A stretch of DNA of 22,869 nt, taken from assembly GCA_947443815.1 (NCBI GenBank), contig CANEXR010000010.1, positions 1 to 22,869 on the forward strand. Direction: 5' to 3'. Of this stretch, positions 16,121-22,869 are shown piece by piece (the first letter of the stretch is position 1; each line of letters begins with the position of its first letter). The notes below the pieces were generated by a model. It saw only the letters and a list, made by a program, of their open reading frames with translations, was not told the DNA's origin and did not search any database. A program made the position numbers and the translations under genes. Source of the DNA: Flavobacteriaceae bacterium. Its GTDB lineage: Bacteria > Bacteroidota > Bacteroidia > Flavobacteriales > Flavobacteriaceae.

Positions 16121-18096
16121 TGAAAAGAAATATCCTAAAACGAATTTTTATTTTTGTGGCAATTTTAAATTGTAGCTTATTTTATGCACAAGAATACAAT
16201 TACACTTTCAAAGATTATGATTGGAATGAAAAAGCCACAAGCGTTGCAATTCCTGAAAAATATAAAAACGAAAAAGAAGTAATTCTGGATCGTACTATAA
16301 AAATAGAAATAGCCGTTGATGGCAAAAATGCAATTCAATATCGATTGTTACACGAGAAAATTTATATCAATTCTGATGATGCCATCGAACGAAATAATAA
16401 AATTTATATTCCATTTGGAAAAGATGAAAATGTAATTGCTAATAAAGCGAGAGTGCTCTTGAAAAATGGCAAAGTCATTACCTTAGATAAAAATGATATC
16501 AAAGAGGAAATAGATGAAGAAAAAGGAGTAAAATACAATTATTATGCTATCAATGGACTTGAAAAAGGAGCGGTTATTGAAAAGTTTTACATCCTTGAGG
16601 AAATGCCCGATTTGAATGGTAAAACATACAAAATGCAAGATGAATATCCTATTGCAAATTTAAATTTTGAGTTGATTTATCCGGAACATTTAATTTTCAA
16701 AACAAAAAATTATAATGGCTTAAATGAACCAACAATAGACACTAAAAAATTCGATAAAAAATCAGTTCTTAGCATTTCTGAAAAAGATATAGTTGCTTTA
16801 AATGATGATGAACAATATTCAAATTGGGATGTGAGGCTAAAATTATTCCGTTATAAACTTGATGGAAATACCGCTAATGGAGCTAATAATTTGTATAATT
16901 TCAAAGAATTTGCAACTAACTTACACCAACGAATTAACCCAGAACTGGATAAAAAACAACTAAAAGTTATAGATGATTTTTGCAAGAGTATTCCAAAATC
17001 AGATGATTTACAAGAACAAATATGGAATATCGAAAACAAAATCAAAAAAACAATTGCTTTTGGAAAATACATCGAGCCTAAAGAATTTCTATCTGATGTT
17101 ATCAGCTCAAAACAAGCTAGTGAAATAGATATTTTGAAATTATATTTGGCCGTTTTCAAAAATTTAAAAATAGAGAATAATGTCGTATTTACTTCAAGTA
17201 GATATAAAATTCCATTCGATAAAGATTTTGAGAGCTATGAAAATATTGATGATATTTTAATTTATTTTCCAACAATAAAAAAATATTTAACTCCCACAGA
17301 AATCGAATACCGCATTCCACTAATTCCGGTTCGTTTAGCCAATAACTATGGTTTGTTTCTTAAAGAAAAAATATATGCTGGAGTTTCAATGGGAATAAGC
17401 GAAATCAACTTTATAGATATTCCAGGCACTGAAATCACGCATGATATAATGGATATTACAGTTGATTTTACAAAAGACATTGAAAATCCAACCGTTACGA
17501 GTCGCATTGCTTTTGGTGGATATTCAGGTTTAAATTTTCAACCCATCAAAGATTTTGCTTCCGCAGAACAATATAAAACAATGTTGAAAAGTATTGCTGA
17601 AAATTATACCGTGCAAACGGAATATCAAAGTTTAACTACCGAAAATGATGGAACAGAATTTATAGGTAAAAAACCATTTATTTTGAATATCACTTTTGAT
17701 GGAAAAGATCTTATCCAAAAAGCGGGTGAAAATTATTTATTTTCGGTGGGGCAAACTATCGGAAGACAAATGGAATTTTATCAAGAAAACAAAAGGGTAT
17801 TACCAGTAGAAATTGACTATCCCCATTATTACACCCGAAAAATCAAAATAAAACTTCCCAAAGGAGCTACGGTTAAAAACTTAGATAAATTTGTAATGGA
17901 TTTTAAAACCGATGTAAATGGCAAAACGGAAGCGGCTTTCAATAGTAAATTCACTAAAGAAAATGATGAAATAACTGTTGAAAATACCGAATTTTATAAT
18001 ATAATCAATTATCCTCTATCCACTTTTGAATCTTATAAAGCTGTTATTAATGCTGCAGCTGATTTTAATAAAATTGTCATTATTGTCAACAAATAA
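16120..18096 (+). CDS. Exported DUF3857 protein with degenerate transglutaminase domain (predicted non-catalytic)
   Basis: A 658-residue protein with a signal peptide (IFIFVAILNCSLFYAQ), an N-terminal DUF3857-like domain (LLHEKIYINSDDAIERNNKIYIPF, about 80-105) and a region of the same layout as the transglutaminase domain upstream. Aligned by eye without gaps, the segment KQASEID (about 331-337) matches FGDCKD-type sequence, with Glu335 at the Cys position. ENIDDILIYF matches DNHMIAVF, with Ile in place of His, and YLTPTE matches FLDATD, with Thr in place of Asp. All three triad residues are therefore gone while the surrounding pattern persists, so it looks like a pseudoenzyme partner of the preceding gene. 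The stop/start overlap is TAATG. A strong terminator follows 19 nt after the stop. Confidence 0.85.
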   Translation: MKRNILKRIFIFVAILNCSLFYAQEYNYTFKDYDWNEKATSVAIPEKYKNEKEVILDRTIKIEIAVDGKNAIQYRLLHEKIYINSDDAIERNNKIYIPFGKDENVIANKARVLLKNGKVITLDKNDIKEEIDEEKGVKYNYYAINGLEKGAVIEKFYILEEMPDLNGKTYKMQDEYPIANLNFELIYPEHLIFKTKNYNGLNEPTIDTKKFDKKSVLSISEKDIVALNDDEQYSNWDVRLKLFRYKLDGNTANGANNLYNFKEFATNLHQRINPELDKKQLKVIDDFCKSIPKSDDLQEQIWNIENKIKKTIAFGKYIEPKEFLSDVISSKQASEIDILKLYLAVFKNLKIENNVVFTSSRYKIPFDKDFESYENIDDILIYFPTIKKYLTPTEIEYRIPLIPVRLANNYGLFLKEKIYAGVSMGISEINFIDIPGTEITHDIMDITVDFTKDIENPTVTSRIAFGGYSGLNFQPIKDFASAEQYKTMLKSIAENYTVQTEYQSLTTENDGTEFIGKKPFILNITFDGKDLIQKAGENYLFSVGQTIGRQMEFYQENKRVLPVEIDYPHYYTRKIKIKLPKGATVKNLDKFVMDFKTDVNGKTEAAFNSKFTKENDEITVENTEFYNIINYPLSTFESYKAVINAAADFNKIVIIVNK

Positions 18097-18115
18097 TAGC
18101 TTCCCAATGCATTTC

Positions 18116-18144
18116 AAGCCCAGCAATTTGTTGGGCTTTTTTTT
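18116..18144 (+). terminator. Strong intrinsic terminator of the MORN/transglutaminase operon
   Basis: AAGCCCAGC (18116-18124) pairs with GTTGGGCTT (18130-18138), 9 bp with one G-U, loop AATTT, followed by an uninterrupted run of T to 18144. It functions only in the plus direction. Confidence 0.92.
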
Positions 18145-18201
18145 AGTATAAAAAATGAAGTGAATTCTATATCAATTAAAAGTCAAGAAGCCAATTACTA
18201 T

Positions 18202-18615
18202 TTAAACATTAAAAATATTATAAACTATAATTCGGTCCTCATAATTGATATACAATTGTTTTCTATTATCTTGATTTTTCCTAGTAATAATGGAAAGAGT
18301 GCAATCTAAACCTTCGTTATTTTTGCAGGTAAATGTGTAAACAATATCGGTATCATTTTCTGTTCTATCTTGATAATCGATAATTTCAAAAAGCTGAATA
18401 ATTTGAGAATAAACAACAATCCTATTTTTGTTAGTGTCTAAAGAAATCAAAATATTGACTAAGTCCAAATCAGACCAATTACTCCATTTCCCTTTTTCAT
18501 TTTTCTCCAAAACGCTAAAGCCAGATGTTTTAAATTTATAAACTTGTCCATAGGAACTTTGAATACCCAAACTCAAAAAAAATATAATTATAAATGCCTT
18601 TATTTTAGTCATCAT
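18202..18615 (-). CDS. Small secreted protein of unknown function
   Basis: A 137-residue protein starting at ATG 18615 (MMTKIKAFIIIFFLSLGIQSSYGQ), a clear signal peptide; the second ATG at 18612 is equally possible. The frame extends upstream only through a TTG at 18636. The mature ~113 residues are beta-rich, with WSNWSDLDLVNILISLD, a single TFTCKNNEGLDC pair of cysteines eight residues apart that could form a disulfide, and YINYEDRIIVYNI at the end. I recognise no family. It lies 10 nt after the stop of the flavin oxidoreductase gene, so it is probably last in that transcript. Confidence 0.7.
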   Translation of the reverse strand: MMTKIKAFIIIFFLSLGIQSSYGQVYKFKTSGFSVLEKNEKGKWSNWSDLDLVNILISLDTNKNRIVVYSQIIQLFEIIDYQDRTENDTDIVYTFTCKNNEGLDCTLSIITRKNQDNRKQLYINYEDRIIVYNIFNV

Positions 18616-18625
18616 TCCGTAAAAT

Positions 18626-19570
18626 TTAAAAATCAAATTTTGTTAATTCGCTTCTAGCTGTATTAAAATCGATTATCATCTCATCAATAATAGCCTTCGC
18701 TGATTTTATTTCGTGAATTAATCCAGCAATTTGACCTATTTCTAGTTCGCCTTCCATCAAATCTCCTTCAAACATTCCTCTTTTAGCTCTTGCTCTTCCT
18801 AATAAAGCGCTTAGTTCTTCTTTGGTAGGACAACTTTCATATAAATGTTGAACATCCTCATAAAATTTATTTTTAATTAACCGGACAGGCGCAAGTTCTT
18901 TTAAGGTAAGTTGCGTGTCGCCCTCTTTAGTATTGATAATTGTTTGTTTAAAACTATCATGAGCTGAAGATTCGATAGAAGCAGCAAAACGACTTCCAAC
19001 CTGAACACCATCAGCGCCTAGAACCATAGTCGCGAGCATTCCTCTACCTGAAGCAATTCCTCCGGCAGCTATTATTGGAATTTTAATTTTTTCTTTCACC
19101 ATTGGAATTAAAGTAAGTGTGGTCGTTTCTTCTCTTCCATTATGTCCACCAGCTTCAAATCCTTCTGCCACAATTGCATCAACTCCTGCCTCTTGTGCTT
19201 TTAATGCAAAAACAGAACTACTGACTACATGTACAACAGTTATACCGTTTTCTTTCAAATAAGAAGTCCATGTTTTTGGGCTTCCCGCTGATGTAAAAAC
19301 AATTTTCACTCCTTCATCGACGATAATTTTCATAATTTCCTCGATGTTAGGATAAAGCATCGGGACGTTGACACCAAACGGTTTTGAAGTAGCTTTTTGG
19401 CATTTTTGGATGTGTTCTCTTAAAACTTCAGGATACATGGAACCGGCACCAATTAATCCTAAACCGCCAGCATTACTGACTGCACTTGCGAGTTTATAAC
19501 CACTATTCCAAATCATTCCTCCTTGAATAATTGGGTACTTAATTTTAAAAAGCGTGGTAATTTTATTCAT
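18626..19570 (-). CDS. NAD(P)H-dependent flavin oxidoreductase (nitronate monooxygenase / FabK-like)
   Basis: A 314-residue FMN-binding TIM-barrel enzyme of the 2-nitropropane dioxygenase superfamily. Start ITTLFKIKYPIIQGGMIW (4-21) is the classic FMN-binding first strand. AEGFEAGGHNG (135-145) carries the conserved His143. IIAAGGIASGRG (166-177) and GVQVGSRFAAS (188-198) bind the FMN phosphate. Superfamily members are either nitronate monooxygenases, which detoxify alkyl nitronates, or FabK enoyl-ACP reductases of fatty-acid synthesis. The two cannot be separated safely by eye; genome context (presence or absence of FabI elsewhere) would decide. It follows the subtilase gene by 15 nt. Confidence 0.85.
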   Translation of the reverse strand: MNKITTLFKIKYPIIQGGMIWNSGYKLASAVSNAGGLGLIGAGSMYPEVLREHIQKCQKATSKPFGVNVPMLYPNIEEIMKIIVDEGVKIVFTSAGSPKTWTSYLKENGITVVHVVSSSVFALKAQEAGVDAIVAEGFEAGGHNGREETTTLTLIPMVKEKIKIPIIAAGGIASGRGMLATMVLGADGVQVGSRFAASIESSAHDSFKQTIINTKEGDTQLTLKELAPVRLIKNKFYEDVQHLYESCPTKEELSALLGRARAKRGMFEGDLMEGELEIGQIAGLIHEIKSAKAIIDEMIIDFNTARSELTKFDF

Positions 19571-19585
19571 TTACAATCTCGAATA

Positions 19586-21205
19586 TTAATGTTTAATGAT
19601 TTTTCCAGTTTTATAATATCCTTTTGCCTCTATTTTGTATACATACATTCCTTGATTCAACGTTTTCAACGACAAAGTAGTAAATTGATTTGAAATTTTT
19701 TGCTCAACCAATTTTTGCCCCAAAATAGAGTAAATAAATAAAGTTCCTTGATTAAAATTTTCAGGGAATGAAATGGATAAAATATCATTAGTAGGATTTG
19801 GGTACATCTTAAAATCACCTCCATTAAATTGTTCTACAACTAATCCATTTGAAATGGCTAATGCAAAATCAGGAATTCCATAACCAAATTGATAGTTTGG
19901 TGTTGCAAATTTATCAGCTGATTCATAAAGTAACTGTTTGATTTCTTGGTTTGTTTTTTCAGGAAAAGCTTGCCATAAACATGCAATCATACCTGCTATT
20001 ATTGGACTAGAAAAAGAAGTTCCACTTGAAGTAACTATATTGCCTGATTCATTTGATAAAACAGTCGCATACCCTTGCGCCATTACATCAGGTTTTATCC
20101 TTCCATCAAATGAAGGCCCTATAGAACTGAATGATGCTAAATTTTCGGTTGGTGTCACGGCTCCAACTGCAATAACCGAAACTGCATCAGCTGGTGCTGA
20201 AATATAGGGATTTGCTGAACCACCTGAATTACCTGCTGAAACAACTACAAGCATCCCTCTACTAAAAGCGATTTCAGCCCCTTTAGAAATAAAAGTTGTT
20301 GCACCATTCATATCACTATAACTATAATCGTAAGCTGGATTGGTATGCTCATCCGAATAACCTAAAGAAGTATTAATCACATCTACACCTAAGCTATCGG
20401 CTTTTTCAGCTGCTTCGACCCATAAGGATTCTTCAACAGGATTTTCAGAAGTATCATCTTCCGTAATAAATAAATAATAGGATGCATCAGGTGCTGTTCC
20501 TACTAAAAAATTTTCTTTATACCCACCCATTGTTGAGAGTACTGAAGTTCCGTGTGAGCTTCCGGTATAGAAATCGGGGTTTCTTAATACATAATCATAT
20601 CCCCCTAAAATTTGATTATTATCTCTTAACCGTTGAAAAGGCAATGCAGTATTAACCCCTGGAAAACCAGCGTCCATAACTGCAATAATTTTTCCAGAAC
20701 CGGTATAATTCTGTTGATGCATAACTTGGCCTTGAAGCATCTGTATTTGATTGGCCGAATTACCATAAGCAAAATTAACTTGAGTCTCTAGTTTTTTATT
20801 TGTGGTTTTAACTTTAGTAATAGTTGTTTTTTTACCCGCCTGATTAAGTGTCTTATCAGCAAAATCAACTTTTTCTACAAAAGAAAGCAATTTCAAAGCT
20901 TCAATATTAGCTTGATTACCTCGAATATGTAGCGCGTTCAACCATTTAGATTTTGCCATTACAACAATTCCTGTTGCTGCTTTTATTTGAGTTATATAAG
21001 AGGATTCAATAGGAATGTCTTTAAAATCTATTACTATATTTTGATTTGTTCTTCTGTCCAAAGCCCTTTGTGAGAGCATCTCTAAAGGAGCATTATAATA
21101 AAAAGAAGCATTGGGTTTTGCGTTAAAATAAACCCAAGCATCTTCTTGTGAAAAAGCTGAAAAAGTAACAAAAAAGGCTATAAATAATTGTACAATTTTT
21201 TTCAT
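19586..21205 (-). CDS. Secreted subtilisin-like (S8) serine protease with T9SS type A sorting domain
   Basis: A 539-residue secreted protease. Residues 1-20 are a Sec signal peptide (ending FSAFSQ). Residues about 21-150 look like an inhibitor/propeptide region. The S8 catalytic domain runs about 165-455, with Asp178 (AVMDAGFPG), His218 (SSHGTSV), oxyanion Asn326 (SAGNSGG) and Ser397 (SSGTSFSSP). The last ~75 residues are a type A T9SS sorting domain (FKMYPNPTNDILSISF ... LGQKLVEQ ... GMYVYKI ... GKIIKH), which directs export across the outer membrane and cleavage or anchoring. The triad is complete, so it should be active. A TATCTTTG -7 box lies upstream. It probably leads a short operon with the flavin oxidoreductase and the small secreted protein. 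Confidence 0.95.
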   Translation of the reverse strand: MKKIVQLFIAFFVTFSAFSQEDAWVYFNAKPNASFYYNAPLEMLSQRALDRRTNQNIVIDFKDIPIESSYITQIKAATGIVVMAKSKWLNALHIRGNQANIEALKLLSFVEKVDFADKTLNQAGKKTTITKVKTTNKKLETQVNFAYGNSANQIQMLQGQVMHQQNYTGSGKIIAVMDAGFPGVNTALPFQRLRDNNQILGGYDYVLRNPDFYTGSSHGTSVLSTMGGYKENFLVGTAPDASYYLFITEDDTSENPVEESLWVEAAEKADSLGVDVINTSLGYSDEHTNPAYDYSYSDMNGATTFISKGAEIAFSRGMLVVVSAGNSGGSANPYISAPADAVSVIAVGAVTPTENLASFSSIGPSFDGRIKPDVMAQGYATVLSNESGNIVTSSGTSFSSPIIAGMIACLWQAFPEKTNQEIKQLLYESADKFATPNYQFGYGIPDFALAISNGLVVEQFNGGDFKMYPNPTNDILSISFPENFNQGTLFIYSILGQKLVEQKISNQFTTLSLKTLNQGMYVYKIEAKGYYKTGKIIKH

Positions 21206-21227
21206 ATTCTAATTAAATGTAATGATT

Positions 21228-21235
21228 CAAAGATA
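21228..21235 (-). promoter_or_regulatory. Putative -7 box (TAnnTTTG) for the subtilase operon
   Basis: TATCTTTG on the minus strand matches TAnnTTTG exactly and ends 22 nt before the ATG at 21205. The upstream -33 position has no good TTG. Confidence 0.5.
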
Positions 21236-21350
21236 AGAAACTATTTAAACTTTATTTGTTAAATAAACTATTACAATAAAAAGAAACAAGGAGAGAGCAT
21301 ATTAAAAAAGCTTTATTAATTCTATCTGAAATCAATTAAAAAAAATAAAA

Positions 21351-22538
21351 TTATGAAATAACTCCCGAACCAATCAATTCATCGTCTAAATACCAAGCAA
21401 CAAATTGCCCTTCAGTTATAGCCGATTGTGGTTCCTCAAAAGAAACATACATTCCATTTTCGAATTGATGAAGTTTTGCTTTTTGCAAGGGTTGACGGTA
21501 ACGAATACGCGCCATAACATCCATTGATTCACCATTAACTAAAGCTAAATCGGTACGCACCCAATGCAATTCTGTGGAATCAATGAATAATGCTTTCCTA
21601 AACAACCCAGGATGTTGACTGCTTAATCCCGTATAAATGGTATTGGTTATCACATCGGTTGCTATAATAAATAAAGGATCGGTTGTTCCTCCAACGTTTA
21701 ACCCTTTTCGTTGACCGATAGTAAAATAATGAGCGCCTTGGTGTTTTCCCACCACTTTCCCCATTTCAGGTGTATAATGATTTTTTGTTGCTGCTGCTAT
21801 TAATTGATCCTTAGTCGAAAGTAATTGCTCCGGTCTAAAATCATAAACAGCATCGTTTTTATCAATTTGAATAATCAATCCTTCTTTAGGTTGTAGTTTT
21901 TGCTGTAAAAATTCAGGCAAACGTACTTTTCCTATAAAACACAAACCCTGAGAGTCTTTCTTTTCTGCCGTAATCAAATCCATTTGAGACGCAATTTCGC
22001 GAACTTCAGGTTTTGTTAATTCTCCAATTGGAAATAATGATTTTGACAATTGTTCTTGTGATAGCTGACAAAGGAAATAAGATTGGTCTTTATTATTATC
22101 GGCTCCCGCTAAAAGTTGATACACTTTTTGTCCATTGACTGCTATTTCGCTTTTACGACAATAATGTCCTGTAGCCACATAATCTGCGCCAAGGCTCAAT
22201 GCAATTTTCAGGAAAACATCAAATTTTATTTCGCGATTGCAAAGTACATCGGGATTTGGAGTACGTCCTTTTTCATATTCACTGAACATGTAATCGACGA
22301 TTTTTTCTTTGTATTCTTCACTTAAATCAACGGTTTGAAAAGGAATACCAAGTTTTTCAGCAACTAACAAAGCATCATTACTGTCTTCTAGCCAAGGACA
22401 TTCATTTGAAATTGTAACAGAGTCATCATGCCAATTTTTCATAAAAAGTCCAATAACTTCATAGCCTTGTTGTTGCAATAAATATGCAGCAACACTTGAA
22501 TCTACACCCCCTGAAAGCCCTACAACAACACGTTTCAT
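21351..22538 (-). CDS. mnmA: tRNA-specific 2-thiouridylase MnmA
   Basis: A 395-residue enzyme that installs the 2-thio group of s2U at wobble position 34 in tRNA for Lys, Glu and Gln, using ATP and sulfur relayed from a cysteine desulfurase. The PP-loop SGGVDSS (9-15) binds ATP. The two catalytic cysteines are Cys100 (NPDVLCNREIKF) and Cys200 (DSQGLCFIGK), close to E. coli Cys102 and Cys199. GHYCRK (125-130) and the C-terminal beta-barrel region with HYFTIGQRKGL are also typical. ATG 22538 is chosen; an in-frame TTG two codons upstream is less likely. A TAACTTTG -7 box lies upstream. It is a housekeeping single gene. Confidence 0.96.
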   Translation of the reverse strand: MKRVVVGLSGGVDSSVAAYLLQQQGYEVIGLFMKNWHDDSVTISNECPWLEDSNDALLVAEKLGIPFQTVDLSEEYKEKIVDYMFSEYEKGRTPNPDVLCNREIKFDVFLKIALSLGADYVATGHYCRKSEIAVNGQKVYQLLAGADNNKDQSYFLCQLSQEQLSKSLFPIGELTKPEVREIASQMDLITAEKKDSQGLCFIGKVRLPEFLQQKLQPKEGLIIQIDKNDAVYDFRPEQLLSTKDQLIAAATKNHYTPEMGKVVGKHQGAHYFTIGQRKGLNVGGTTDPLFIIATDVITNTIYTGLSSQHPGLFRKALFIDSTELHWVRTDLALVNGESMDVMARIRYRQPLQKAKLHQFENGMYVSFEEPQSAITEGQFVAWYLDDELIGSGVIS

Positions 22539-22567
22539 TTTCAAATTATTATACTTTTATAAGGCTG

Positions 22568-22575
22568 CAAAGTTA
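22568..22575 (-). promoter_or_regulatory. Putative -7 box (TAnnTTTG) for mnmA
   Basis: TAACTTTG on the minus strand is an exact TAnnTTTG match 29 nt before the mnmA ATG. No clear TTG -33 at standard spacing. It lies downstream of the stop of the partial MORN_2 gene. Confidence 0.45.
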
Positions 22576-22612
22576 CAAAAAGATTTACAATACTATCAGT
22601 ACCGTATTTGAC

Positions 22613-22869
22613 TTAATTATTCTTACTTTTTGTTGCATTTTCAGGAAAACTCATATTCATTTCCTTAACTAATTTGCCTTTTTCAAAAAACTGCCAAACT
22701 CCAGCTTTCTTTCCATTTACAAATTTTCCACTTGAAACTATATTCCCTTCTGGATCTCTAAAAATAGCTGGTCCATTGTACTCATTATTTTTATAAAATG
22801 ATTCTTCAAGCACAATCCCTTTTTCAGTATATTTTTTATAAATTCCTTCTTTAATATTGTTCTTATAGC
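22613..22869 (-). CDS. MORN_2-repeat (YwqK-like) protein, C-terminal fragment
   Basis: The frame is open to the window edge, so the N-terminus is outside; 84 residues are visible. Three MORN_2-type units can be read: KEGIYKKYTEKGIVLEESF, NGPAIFRDPEGNIVSSGKF and AGVWQFFEKGKLVKEM. The C-terminus (FPENATKSKNN) is short and charged. An internal ATG at 22813 would start in the middle of a repeat and is not the true start. Databases commonly call such proteins YwqK-family antitoxins, but no partner is visible. It lies upstream of mnmA on the same strand, 74 nt apart. Confidence 0.75.
   Translation of the reverse strand, partial: YKNNIKEGIYKKYTEKGIVLEESFYKNNEYNGPAIFRDPEGNIVSSGKFVNGKKAGVWQFFEKGKLVKEMNMSFPENATKSKNN

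Noticed and set aside
1..22869. CRISPR array, tRNA, rRNA, insertion sequence, prophage or restriction genes
   Set aside because: I found no regularly spaced direct repeats, cloverleaf, transposase or phage protein. The repeats present are protein-coding or palindromic.

Overview
The window reads as AT-rich chromosomal DNA of a Flavobacteriaceae member, most likely Flavobacterium or a close relative. The support is the type IX secretion (T9SS) type A sorting tail on a subtilisin-like protease, several families typical of Bacteroidota (DUF3810, DUF4268, DUF3857/transglutaminase, MORN_2/YwqK repeats, a CarboxypepD_reg-like domain, PepD, NDH-2), A-rich leaders in place of strong Shine-Dalgarno sites, and repeated TAnnTTTG -7 promoter boxes 20-35 nt upstream of start codons.

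Left part (1-4454): the Arg/Gly-rich C-terminal tail of an RNA-binding protein that starts outside the window, a secreted protein with a carboxypeptidase-regulatory-like domain and a good terminator, a small DHCW-type cupin, a 36-residue lysine-rich microprotein followed by nested inverted repeats, the dipeptidase PepD on the minus strand, and a DUF3810 membrane protein with an HExxH motif.

Middle (4493-10875): a type III polyketide synthase gene decayed by one in-frame stop and three frameshifts, with its Cys-His-Asn catalytic residues still recognisable in different frames. It is followed by NDH-2, a structured intergenic element resembling a recurrent flavobacterial RNA/repeat motif, an ECF sigma factor overlapping a four-helix membrane protein, a PlsC-type acyltransferase with unusual motif spacing, a CoA-type Nudix hydrolase and a DUF4268 protein.

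Right part (10954-22869): a three-gene plus-strand operon of exported proteins, namely a 1085-residue TPR + MORN_2-repeat protein, a DUF3857/transglutaminase-like protein with an intact Cys-His-Asp triad, and a paralogous-looking protein in which all three triad positions are replaced. It ends at a strong intrinsic terminator. A minus-strand unit follows (T9SS subtilase, FMN-dependent nitronate monooxygenase-like enzyme, small secreted protein), then mnmA, then the 3' end of another MORN_2-repeat protein. The best candidate for an undescribed system is the 10954-18096 operon. The clearest evolutionary event is the polyketide synthase pseudogene. I saw no tRNA, rRNA, CRISPR array, insertion sequence or prophage.
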